From Sphingopyxis alaskensis RB2256 (GTDB lineage Bacteria; Pseudomonadota; Alphaproteobacteria; Sphingomonadales; Sphingomonadaceae): a stretch of DNA of 64,000 nucleotides. This document shows, in pieces, positions 57,068 through 64,000 of this stretch (positions within the stretch are counted from its first letter, which is position 1; the number at the start of each line of letters is the position of its first letter). A model generated the notes under the pieces. The model was given only the letters and a program-made list of their open reading frames with translations. It did not search any database and was not told where the DNA came from. Made by a program: the position numbers and the translations under genes. The stretch lies in assembly GCF_000013985.1 (NCBI RefSeq), contig NC_008048.1, positions 1,550,001 to 1,614,000 on the forward strand, in the 5' to 3' direction.

Positions 57068-57434
57068 CGTCCGCAAGGAAGGTCAGGCCGCCGTCGGCCT
57101 CGACGCGGCGATAGAAGCACGACCGGCGCCCGGTGTGACAGGCGGGCCCCGCGGGCTTCACGCGCAGCAGCAGCGCGTCCTGATCGCAATCGACGCGCAT
57201 CTCGACCAGCGTCAGCCCGTTGCCCGACGTCTCGCCCTTGCGCCACAGCGCAGAGCGCGAACGCGACCAGAAATGCGCCTGCCCCGTCGCGCGCGTCGCC
57301 TCGATCGCATCCGCATTCATATGTGCGACCATCAACAGCGCCTGCGTGTCGGCGTCGACGACGATCGCCGTCACCAGCCCGGCGGCATCGAAACGCGGGA
57401 GAAATCGGTCGGTCGTATCGCGCTGCTCATCCAT
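57054..57434 (-). CDS. hisI: Phosphoribosyl-AMP cyclohydrolase
   Basis: A 126-residue histidine-pathway enzyme opening the adenine ring of PR-AMP. Signature segments are [50 protein letters not shown] (metal site) and [14 protein letters not shown] (zinc Cys). It is the stand-alone form without the HisE domain. Other his genes are not nearby. Confidence 0.95.
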   Translation of the reverse strand: MDEQRDTTDRFLPRFDAAGLVTAIVVDADTQALLMVAHMNADAIEATRATGQAHFWSRSRSALWRKGETSGNGLTLVEMRVDCDQDALLLRVKPAGPACHTGRRSCFYRRVEADGGLTFLADDAQG

Positions 57435-57577
57435 GCCCGCCGCTTTAGAGCAGGATCGAAGCCGCTGTCACCCCGCGCGTGACCGCCGATGTGACAATAT
57501 CGTGATTAGGGGGGCGACAATCGCCTTTGCCCTCCCTATATGCGCGGCAGTCACTGCCCCCCTGCCGCTGGAACGCC

Positions 57578-59035
57578 ATGCTGACGACCCATCCTTTCGA
57601 CGACGACAAGCTCCGCGAGGAGTGCGGCGTCTTTGGCATTCACGGCGCCGACAGCGCTTCGGCGGTCGTTGCGCTGGGTCTCCACGCGCTCCAGCACCGC
57701 GGACAGGAAGCCGCGGGCATCACCGCCTTCGATGGCAAGGAGTTTCACACCCACCGCGCGATGGGGCATGTCGCCGGCAATTTCGATCGCGACGAGATCA
57801 TCCGTCAATTGGACGGCGCTTCGGCGGTCGGTCACGTCCGCTATTCGACCACCGGCGAAACGGCCCTGCGCAACGTCCAGCCGCTGTTCGCCGACCTGTC
57901 GACGGGCGGTTTTGCGATCGCGCACAACGGCAATATCTCGAACGCCGCCGCGCTCCGCAAGCTGCTCGTCCGCCGCGGTTCGATCTTTCAGTCGACCAGC
58001 GATACCGAGGTGATCATCCACCTCGTCGCGACCTCGAGTTACCGCTCGCTGCTCGACCGTTTCATCGACGCGCTGAAACAGGTCGAGGGCGCCTATTCGC
58101 TCATCTGCCTGACCGCCGAGGGCATGATCGGCTGCCGCGACCCGCTCGGCATCCGCCCGCTCGTGATCGGCAAGCTCGGCGACGCGCACATCCTCGCGTC
58201 CGAAACGGTGGCGCTCGACGTCGTCGGTGCGGAGTTCCTGCGTTCGGTCGAACCGGGCGAGCTCATCATCATCCGCGACGGCCAGCTCACCTCGCACCGT
58301 CCCTTTGCCGAACAATCGGCGCGGCCGTGCATTTTCGAATATGTCTATTTCTCGCGCCCCGATTCGATCGTCGACGGCACCAGCGTCTATTCGGTGCGCA
58401 AGGCGATCGGCGCCGAACTCGCGCGCGAAAATCCGGTCGATGCCGACCTGGTCATCCCGGTCCCCGATTCGGGCACGCCCGCCGCGATCGGCTATGCGCA
58501 GGAATCGGGCATCCCGTTCGAGCTTGGCATCATCCGTTCGCACTATGTCGGACGCACCTTCATCCAGCCGGGCGACAAGGTCCGCCACCTTGGCGTCAAA
58601 TTGAAGCACAACGCCAACCGCGCGCTGATCGCGGGCCAGCGCATCGTGCTGATCGACGATTCGATCGTGCGCGGCACGACGAGCCTCAAGATCGTGCAGA
58701 TGATGCGCGATGCCGGGGCGGCGGAAGTGCATATGCGCATCGCCAGCCCGCCGACCTCGCACAGCTGCTTCTATGGCGTCGACACGCCCGAGCGCGCCAA
58801 GCTGCTCGCGGCGCAGATGACGATCGGCCAGATGGCGAACTTCATCAATGCCGACAGCCTCGCCTTCCTGACCATCGACGGCCTCTATCGCGCGCTGGGC
58901 GAGGCGGATCGCAAACAGGACGCGCCGCAATATTGCGACGCCTGCTTCACCGGCGACTATCCGACCACGCTGACCGACTTCGACGAGCATGGGCTGGAGG
59001 ATCAATTTTCGCTGCTTGCCGAACGGGTTGTCTGA
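57578..59035 (+). CDS. purF: Amidophosphoribosyltransferase
   Basis: A 485-residue enzyme, first step of purine synthesis. The start MLTTHPFDDDKLREECGVFG places the nucleophile Cys at 16 behind a short propeptide, as in Bacillus-type PurF. Four Fe-S ligand cysteines can be seen: CIFEYVYF, SCFYGVDTP and the pair in YCDACFTGDYP. The PRPP motif is IVLIDDSIVRGTTS. This is therefore the Fe-S class with propeptide removal. It is followed 4 bp later by the SDR gene. Confidence 0.96.
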   Translation: MLTTHPFDDDKLREECGVFGIHGADSASAVVALGLHALQHRGQEAAGITAFDGKEFHTHRAMGHVAGNFDRDEIIRQLDGASAVGHVRYSTTGETALRNVQPLFADLSTGGFAIAHNGNISNAAALRKLLVRRGSIFQSTSDTEVIIHLVATSSYRSLLDRFIDALKQVEGAYSLICLTAEGMIGCRDPLGIRPLVIGKLGDAHILASETVALDVVGAEFLRSVEPGELIIIRDGQLTSHRPFAEQSARPCIFEYVYFSRPDSIVDGTSVYSVRKAIGAELARENPVDADLVIPVPDSGTPAAIGYAQESGIPFELGIIRSHYVGRTFIQPGDKVRHLGVKLKHNANRALIAGQRIVLIDDSIVRGTTSLKIVQMMRDAGAAEVHMRIASPPTSHSCFYGVDTPERAKLLAAQMTIGQMANFINADSLAFLTIDGLYRALGEADRKQDAPQYCDACFTGDYPTTLTDFDEHGLEDQFSLLAERVV

Positions 59036-59039
59036 CATA

Positions 59040-59774
59040 ATGGTTACAAGGTCTGAAGAACTGGCGGGGCAGATCGCGCTCGTCACCGGGGCAAGCCGTG
59101 GTATCGGCGCCGCAATCGCCGAATCGCTGGCCGCACGCGGCGCGCATGTCGTGATCACCGCCCGCACCGCCGGCGGGCTCGAGGAACTTGAGGACCGCAT
59201 CCACGCCGCAGGGGGCAGCGCGACGATCGCGCCGCTTGATCTGACCGACGGCGACAGCATCGCCCGCCTCGCCAGCGCGATGGCCGAACGCTGGCAGCAT
59301 CTCGACATGCTCGTGCTCAACGCCGCGATGCTCGGTACGCTCACCCCTGTCGCGGCGATCGACGGCAAGGAATTCAACAGGACGCTGACGCTCAACCTGA
59401 TCGCGCAGCAGGCGCTGATCGCCAATTTCGACCCGCTGCTTCGCCGTGCCGCGAACGGTCGGCTGCTTGCCCTGTCCACCAGCGTCGCGCGCACCCCGCG
59501 CGCCTATTGGGGCGCCTATGCCGCGTCGAAGGCCGCCTTCGAGGTGCTTGTTACCAGCTATGGCGCGGAAATGCGCAATATCTCCGGCGTTCGCACCGCC
59601 ATTCTCGATCCGGGCCCCACGCGCACGCAGATGCGCGCGCGCGCCTATCCCGGCGAAGATCCGCAGAGCATCAAGGAACCAGCCGCGGTCGGCGAATATG
59701 TCGCCGACCTGATGGTGCAGGGCTTTGACAGCACCGCCTTCCATGCTTTGCCCAAGGTGATGGAAAAAGCTTAA
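59040..59774 (+). CDS. Short-chain dehydrogenase/reductase
   Basis: A 244-residue classical SDR. The cofactor motif is TGASRGIGAA, NAAM replaces the NNAG-type motif, the Ser is in LSTSVARTPRAY and the catalytic pair is Y-A-A-S-K. DPGPTRTQMRARAYPGEDP near the end is characteristic of a subfamily commonly found beside purF in alphaproteobacteria. The substrate is unknown. It may be co-transcribed with purF. Confidence 0.9.
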   Translation: MVTRSEELAGQIALVTGASRGIGAAIAESLAARGAHVVITARTAGGLEELEDRIHAAGGSATIAPLDLTDGDSIARLASAMAERWQHLDMLVLNAAMLGTLTPVAAIDGKEFNRTLTLNLIAQQALIANFDPLLRRAANGRLLALSTSVARTPRAYWGAYAASKAAFEVLVTSYGAEMRNISGVRTAILDPGPTRTQMRARAYPGEDPQSIKEPAAVGEYVADLMVQGFDSTAFHALPKVMEKA

Positions 59775-59833
59775 CGCCATCTTTGCATTCCTGCGCTAAG
59801 ACACGCGCAAAATCGGGTTTGCGAGGGCGTGGA

Positions 59834-60220
59834 ATGACCAGGACTATCTTGCGATCGGCGATGGCTGCGGCGATCGGCATCGTCGTTGCGTTCGGGCTGA
59901 TCTGGCTGGCGCAATATGCGGGCAGCGAAATCGCCCCCGCCGAATATGATCCGGCGACGGGCGAGATATTGATCCCGATCGGCTCCACCATCGCGCTGGT
60001 CGTCGGCTGGTTTATCGCCACATTTGCCGGGAGCTGGCTCGCCATGCGCATTTCCGGCGGGACCGGCGCGGGATGGGTCGTCGCCGGTGCCGTGATCGGC
60101 GCGGCGCTCTATACCGCGATCGACTTTGCCGACACCTGGTGGATGATGGTGCTGGGCGTTACCGTCCCGCTCGCCGCGGTCTGGCTCGCACAGCGGGCTG
60201 CAAGTATCATCGCCGAATAA
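59834..60220 (+). CDS. Small integral membrane protein of unknown function
   Basis: A 128-residue protein with four hydrophobic helices (about 8-28, 48-68, 76-94, 99-118). The second-to-third linker is SWLAMRISGGTGAGW. It follows the SDR gene by 59 bp and ends at a palindromic repeat. No family recognised with confidence. Confidence 0.65.
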   Translation: MTRTILRSAMAAAIGIVVAFGLIWLAQYAGSEIAPAEYDPATGEILIPIGSTIALVVGWFIATFAGSWLAMRISGGTGAGWVVAGAVIGAALYTAIDFADTWWMMVLGVTVPLAAVWLAQRAASIIAE

Positions 60221-60221
60221 T

Positions 60222-60311
60222 CGTCGCCCCCGCGAAGGCGGGGGCCGCGCGCGGCCTTCCTCAGCATGGCCGCGCAAATCTCCGGCGGTCCCCGCCTTCG
60301 CGGGGGCGACG
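60222..60311. repeat. Palindromic repeat, CGTCGCCCCCGCGAAGGCGG family
   Basis: Perfect 22 bp arms (CGTCGCCCCCGCGAAGGCGG..) surround a 46 bp centre that itself holds GGCCGCGCGCGGCC. It lies between the convergent membrane-protein and serine-hydrolase genes, 1 bp after one stop and 6 bp after the other. Confidence 0.88.
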
Positions 60312-60317
60312 CTTTTC

Positions 60318-61487
60318 CTATTTCGCCTCGCGGTCCACCGCCGCCTGCACGGCCTTGTAAAAGGCCTCGCGCGCTGCGCCGACGCCTTCGGGGTCGGTCG
60401 CGGTCGGCCAGTTGCCGTTCGACGCGATCACCAGCTTGCGCTTCGGATCGATAAAGATGCCCTGCCCGAAAATGCCCTGCGCGGCAAAGCTGCCATCGTC
60501 ATTCGTCCACCATTGATAGCCATAGCCGCGGCCCGGCACGCCGATCTCGGCCTGCTTGGTCGTCGCCGAGGCCAGCCAGTCGTCGGGCAGCACGTTCACG
60601 CTGCCCGCCACACCGCCGTTCAGGATGAACTGGCCGAAACGTGCATAATCCCTGAGGCTTGCCGACATGCAGCAGCCGCTGATCTCGTGCCCCGTCGGCC
60701 CGAGCATCCATGCCGCATCCTGCTCCATGCCGAACGGCTTCCAGATTTTCTCCGACAGATATTGCGACAGCGTCTTGCCCGTCGCGCTCGATACCAGCAC
60801 CCCGATCAGATTGGTCTCGCCGGTCTTGTACACCCATTTCGATCCCGCAGGCGCTTCGCGCGGCAAGCCCTTCATATAGCTGACCGTTATATCTTCGCCC
60901 GCAACCGGTTTCTGCAGGTTGAACTGCGCGACGTCGGACTTGGGATCGGTATAATCCTCGTTCCATTTGACGCCCGAAGTCATCGTCAGCAGCTGGCGCA
61001 CGCTGACATCGTCATAGGCCGATCCCTTCAGGCCGGGGATATAGGCGGCGACCTTGTCGTCGAGGCTCTTGATATAGCCATCCTTCACCGCCGCCCCCAC
61101 GAGCGTCGAGGTGAAACTCTTGGCGACCGAAAAGCTCGTCCAGCGGCCCGCCGCATCATGGCCGAGCGCATATTTTTCGAGCCGGATCTTGCCGTCCTGT
61201 ACGATGATCAGCCCCGCGTTGCGCTGCTTCGCCATATGGGCATCGACATCGAGCCCAAAGTCGATCGGCGTGCCTTGCGGCAAGGGATAGGCGGTATCGC
61301 CCGCCTCGATCGGGTTCACGACGACCCTGGGCACCGTTTCCATCGTGCGAAAGGCGCGGTCGCGTTGGTCCTGGGTCCAGAAAAGCACGTTCAGATCCTT
61401 TGGCAGTTGATCGGTGGTTTGCGTCGTCGCGGGCACACTGCACGCCGCCGCGGCGCCGAACAGCACCGCCGCCAGGAATCGTCGCAT
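60318..61487 (-). CDS. Serine hydrolase, class C beta-lactamase-like lipoprotein
   Basis: A 389-residue beta-lactamase-fold hydrolase. The signal ends in a lipobox (LFGAAAACS, Cys 16). The active site S-x-x-K is S120/K123 in FSVAKSFTS; VYKTGETN provides the Tyr-x-Asn-like motif. Relatives are esterases and 6-aminohexanoate-dimer-type hydrolases, so antibiotic hydrolysis should not be assumed. GGAGG precedes the ATG at 61487. Confidence 0.87.
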   Translation of the reverse strand: MRRFLAAVLFGAAAACSVPATTQTTDQLPKDLNVLFWTQDQRDRAFRTMETVPRVVVNPIEAGDTAYPLPQGTPIDFGLDVDAHMAKQRNAGLIIVQDGKIRLEKYALGHDAAGRWTSFSVAKSFTSTLVGAAVKDGYIKSLDDKVAAYIPGLKGSAYDDVSVRQLLTMTSGVKWNEDYTDPKSDVAQFNLQKPVAGEDITVSYMKGLPREAPAGSKWVYKTGETNLIGVLVSSATGKTLSQYLSEKIWKPFGMEQDAAWMLGPTGHEISGCCMSASLRDYARFGQFILNGGVAGSVNVLPDDWLASATTKQAEIGVPGRGYGYQWWTNDDGSFAAQGIFGQGIFIDPKRKLVIASNGNWPTATDPEGVGAAREAFYKAVQAAVDREAK

Positions 61488-61506
61488 CTTGTTTCCTCCC
61501 CTGTTC

Positions 61507-62787
61507 TCAAGCCGGTTTTTCAAGTGTGACCTGCGCGACGTCGATCCCGCCGCCGCGAAAGCCTCCCTCGCAATATTGCAGATAATAGCGCCAAAGCCCG
61601 ACGAACCGTGCGTCGAAACCGGGCGGCAGCCGATCGTCGGCCACCGCGGCGTCGAAACGCTCGCGCCATTGGCGCAGCGTTTCTGCATAGTCGCCGCCAA
61701 AATGATGAGCGTCGCGCCAGATCAGCCCTCGTTCCTCCGCGAGCGCGCGGAAGCGACTTTCGGACAGCAGGCAGCCGCCGGGGAAGATATAGGCCTGAAT
61801 GAAATCGCTGCTCGCCGCATAGCGCTCGAACAGCGCGTCGTTGATCAGGATATACTGGATCGCCGCCTTGCCGCCGGGCCGCAACAAGCGCGCGATCGCA
61901 TCGAGATAGGCGGGCCAATAGGCCTGCCCCACCGCTTCGACCATTTCGACGCTGGCGATCGCGTCGTACGGCCCCTGTACGTCGCGATAGTCGCAAAGCT
62001 CGATCCGCGAACGCCCCGACAGATCGACCGCCGCCAGCCGCGCGTCGGCGATTTCGGCTTGCGAGGGCGACAGGGTGATGCCGGTATAGATCACATCGTG
62101 CCGCTCGACCGCGCGTTCGGCGAGTGCGCCCCAACCGCAGCCGATTTCGAGCAGCCGGCTTCCCGACCTGAGGTCGAGCCGGTCGAGGATCGCGTCGAGC
62201 TTTGCCGCCTGCGCTTCCTCCAGCGACTGGGCCGGATCGGCGAATAGTGCGCTCGAATAGTTCATCGCATGATCGAGCCATAACCGATAGAAATCATTGC
62301 CCAAATCATAATGCGCGTGGATGTTGCGCCGCGCCCCGCGCCGGTCGTTGCGGTGAAGCGCGTGAATAACGCGGTTCAGCCAGCGCGACGGGCCGTGCGC
62401 GCGCCCTGCATTACCCAGCGCCTCGCCATTGCGCATGAACAGGTCGAACAGCGGCACCGGATCGGGCGACGTCCATTCGCCCTTTTCCCACGCGCGGTAC
62501 CAGCCGACCGACCCCGACAGCGCAAGCCGCGCCAGCGCCGCCCAGCTGTGCAGATGGACGATCGCCGTCGGCCCCCTGCCGCGCCCGCCGAGCAGCCGGA
62601 CGCTCCCGTCGGGCAAATGCCCCTCGATCGTCCCGGCGAGCAGCCCCGCGTCGATGCGGTCGAGCAGGCGGTGGAACAGCGCCGTCGGCGCCAGCGCAAT
62701 CAACCGCGCCATCACCCCGCCCGCGCGATAGGCACGGTCGGCGCGGAGCAGTTCCTTGCCGCGGCGGGGGCTGACATGCGTGTTCAT
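61507..62787 (-). CDS. cfa: Cyclopropane-fatty-acyl-phospholipid synthase
   Basis: A 426-residue SAM-dependent enzyme that adds methylene to unsaturated lipid chains. NIHAHYDLGNDFYRLWLDHA, then NYSSALF, and the SAM motif LEIGCGWGALAERAV are diagnostic; YIFPGGCLLSESRF follows. The start MNTHVSPRRG fits the family. It lies 19 bp before the serine hydrolase gene in the same direction. Confidence 0.94.
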   Translation of the reverse strand: MNTHVSPRRGKELLRADRAYRAGGVMARLIALAPTALFHRLLDRIDAGLLAGTIEGHLPDGSVRLLGGRGRGPTAIVHLHSWAALARLALSGSVGWYRAWEKGEWTSPDPVPLFDLFMRNGEALGNAGRAHGPSRWLNRVIHALHRNDRRGARRNIHAHYDLGNDFYRLWLDHAMNYSSALFADPAQSLEEAQAAKLDAILDRLDLRSGSRLLEIGCGWGALAERAVERHDVIYTGITLSPSQAEIADARLAAVDLSGRSRIELCDYRDVQGPYDAIASVEMVEAVGQAYWPAYLDAIARLLRPGGKAAIQYILINDALFERYAASSDFIQAYIFPGGCLLSESRFRALAEERGLIWRDAHHFGGDYAETLRQWRERFDAAVADDRLPPGFDARFVGLWRYYLQYCEGGFRGGGIDVAQVTLEKPA

Positions 62788-62865
62788 AGCCCCTTCCTGC
62801 CTCAAAGGCGGACGGCTGACAATCGTCTGAAACGATGCGGCCATGACGTCACACGCGCGGGCGAT

Positions 62866-63825
62866 CTATAGGGGTTCGCTGGCGGTATCGGGCGCGGTCA
62901 GGCGAACCTGAAAGCGCTCTTCGGCCAGCGGATGCATGAAACGCTGGTCGCGCAGCACCAGTGCGTCGCCATCGCGTTCAGCGACCGGCATCCGCGCCCA
63001 GAACAGAAAGGCGCGCGCGGCCGGGTCGCCCTTGACCCACATTGCCAGCCGCGGATCGTCCATGCCCGTCGGGGCACCGGTCAGGTCGACAGAGCCGCCG
63101 ACGCCGGGCGTGAAGCGCGCGGTGCCATAACGTTCGGCGGTGCGCCAGAAAATGTCGCGCCGCCAGAAGGCGAGCGGCGGCGGGCTCGCAACGACGAGCG
63201 CGTCGGCCTTGCCGCCCGCGGCCAGCGCCTCCGACGCCATGCGCTCCGCCGCGCCGGTGATCAGGCCGTTCACGAAAATATAGCCCGAAACGACCATGAA
63301 ACCGGTCCACGCGGGCTGTCGCCAGTTCGCCGCGCCGCGGCGCTCGCGGCGAAACGACAGCCACAGCGAAACGGCCAGCGCGATCCAGATCCACAGATCG
63401 ATGATGAAGAGGCTGTCGCCATAGAACCATCGCGCGGAAAAGGGTTCGAGCAGGCGGATGCCATAATTGTTGAGCCAGTCGAGCGCCGGATGGCTGAGGC
63501 AGCCGATATAGGCGAGCGCAAGCAGCCAGCCGCGATGAAGCGGAAGGCGATCGACGGGCCGCTTGCCGCGCCGTTCCTGCCAGCGGTCGAACGACATCAC
63601 CAGCGCCCAGAGGATGATCGGCAGCGCCAGCATCGCGATCGGCCCATGCGTAATCCCGCGCCGAAAGCCCAGATGCTGCACACCTTCGAGCCAGAACAGG
63701 CAGGCTGCGTCGATGTCAGGCAGGTTCGCCGCCAGAATCAGCGTCGGCATCGCCAGCCCGGTCTTCTTCTTGAGGCCCATCTGGCCCAGCAAGGCGCCGA
63801 CCAGACTGTGCGTCAGATTATCCAT
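62866..63825 (-). CDS. Membrane-bound metal-dependent hydrolase (YdjM/DUF457-like)
   Basis: A 319-residue membrane protein. The N-terminus MDNLTHSLVGALLGQMGL, followed by ANLPDIDA, FRRGITHGPIA and LSHPALDWLNNYG, carries the His/Asp metal residues of this family. Four or five helices follow, then a soluble C-terminal domain of about 120 residues. The function is unknown; E. coli YdjM is an SOS gene. It lies 12 bp after the ferredoxin oxidoreductase gene. Confidence 0.85.
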   Translation of the reverse strand: MDNLTHSLVGALLGQMGLKKKTGLAMPTLILAANLPDIDAACLFWLEGVQHLGFRRGITHGPIAMLALPIILWALVMSFDRWQERRGKRPVDRLPLHRGWLLALAYIGCLSHPALDWLNNYGIRLLEPFSARWFYGDSLFIIDLWIWIALAVSLWLSFRRERRGAANWRQPAWTGFMVVSGYIFVNGLITGAAERMASEALAAGGKADALVVASPPPLAFWRRDIFWRTAERYGTARFTPGVGGSVDLTGAPTGMDDPRLAMWVKGDPAARAFLFWARMPVAERDGDALVLRDQRFMHPLAEERFQVRLTAPDTASEPL

Positions 63826-63837
63826 GGTGCGGACGCG

Positions 63838-64000
63838 TCAGAGCTCGGAGCCCTTTTCGGTCACTGTCCAGGTTTGTCCCTTCTTGAGCAGGCTTTGCAG
63901 GTCGGCGGTTTTGCCTTCGGCTGCGGCGGCATTCTGGCGCCAGACATCGGCCTCGAAGGTCGGCCGCGGGTCGTCGTAGAGGACGCCCAGCGCCATCGGA
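63838..64000 (-). CDS. 2-oxoacid:ferredoxin oxidoreductase beta subunit, C-terminal fragment
   Basis: Only the last 54 codons are inside the window. The translation includes PMALGVLYDDPRPTFEADV and ends KKGQTWTVTEKGSEL. The segment ALGVLYDDPRPTFE is typical of the C-terminus of the beta (TPP-binding) subunit of pyruvate/2-oxoglutarate:ferredoxin oxidoreductases. The rest lies beyond base 64000. The short fragment limits confidence. Confidence 0.7.
   Translation of the reverse strand, partial: PMALGVLYDDPRPTFEADVWRQNAAAAEGKTADLQSLLKKGQTWTVTEKGSEL

Noticed and set aside
57551..59494. A 647-codon open frame antisense to purF and the SDR gene
   Set aside because: purF and the SDR have clear catalytic motifs; the antisense product has none.
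60318..61487. Beta-lactamase-like protein as an antibiotic resistance gene
   Set aside because: The lipoprotein form and motifs fit esterase/6-aminohexanoate-hydrolase relatives; there is no resistance context.

Overview
This 64 kb window is chromosomal DNA from a high-GC alphaproteobacterium, most likely a member of the Sphingomonadaceae and possibly Sphingopyxis-like. The genus is inferred from gene content and repeat style, not measured. Supporting signs are the class II aroA-cmk-rpsA-ihfB block, a FYDLN-acid protein, a bo3-type quinol oxidase followed by surf1 and a RegB/RegA pair, a LiuR-type MerR regulator, and many short palindromic repeats of the kind common in sphingomonads. Almost all of the window is housekeeping or core metabolism. 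I see no prophage, CRISPR array, restriction system or full-length insertion sequence.

Layout: 1-4.4 kb holds the start of rpoB (cut by the window edge) with its own promoter, a divergent enoyl-CoA hydratase, a PhnZ-like HD protein and a pair of secreted proteins. 4.4-10 kb holds an Rrf2 regulator, tRNA-Ala, a FYDLN protein and aroA-cmk-rpsA-ihfB. 10-15.3 kb holds an ABC-2 exporter, tRNA-Leu, a GNAT-like protein, a lipoprotein solute-binding protein whose stop codon has been hit by a 268 bp MITE, and a DUF4112 protein. 15.4-22.3 kb (minus strand) is one tightly packed operon, cyoABCD-surf1-prrB-prrA. 22.4-30.6 kb holds two MFS transporters, a GH3 beta-glucosidase and the K+ transporter Kup. 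30.6-35.7 kb (minus) is the cytochrome c maturation operon ccmCDEFGHI, including a 51-residue ccmD. 35.7-41 kb holds a YbaN protein, a leucine-dehydrogenase-like enzyme, tRNA-His, a prolyl-hydroxylase-like oxygenase, a SIMPL protein and the ABC-F protein Uup. 41-45.7 kb (minus) is sulfate activation (cysD-cysNC-cysQ) behind a LysR gene. 45.8-52.5 kb (plus) is a leucine/isovalerate catabolic operon. 52.6-56.5 kb holds a phospholipase-D-like protein, a long acyl-CoA dehydrogenase and a LiuR-like MerR regulator. 56.5-64 kb holds hisI, purF, an SDR, a serine hydrolase, a cyclopropane fatty acid synthase, a membrane metal-hydrolase and the tail of a 2-oxoacid:ferredoxin oxidoreductase beta subunit.

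The most interesting biology is the leucine operon. It has isovaleryl-CoA dehydrogenase and both methylcrotonyl-CoA carboxylase subunits. In place of the usual crotonase-type hydratase and HMG-CoA lyase it carries a MaoC hydratase and a CitE-like lyase, the arrangement reported for the (R)-HMG-CoA route of Mycobacterium tuberculosis. Two unrecognised small membrane proteins sit inside it. A LiuR-like regulator 4 kb away has a TTGACGT-GA-ACGTCAA palindrome in its own promoter, and a near-identical site precedes the enoyl-CoA hydratase at the other end of the window.

The second theme is repeats. Palindromic elements of several unrelated families, or simple hairpins, lie at most convergent gene junctions, where they may terminate transcription from both sides. 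Others lie in the ccm operon, between mccA and maoC, and inside the reading frame of cyoA.
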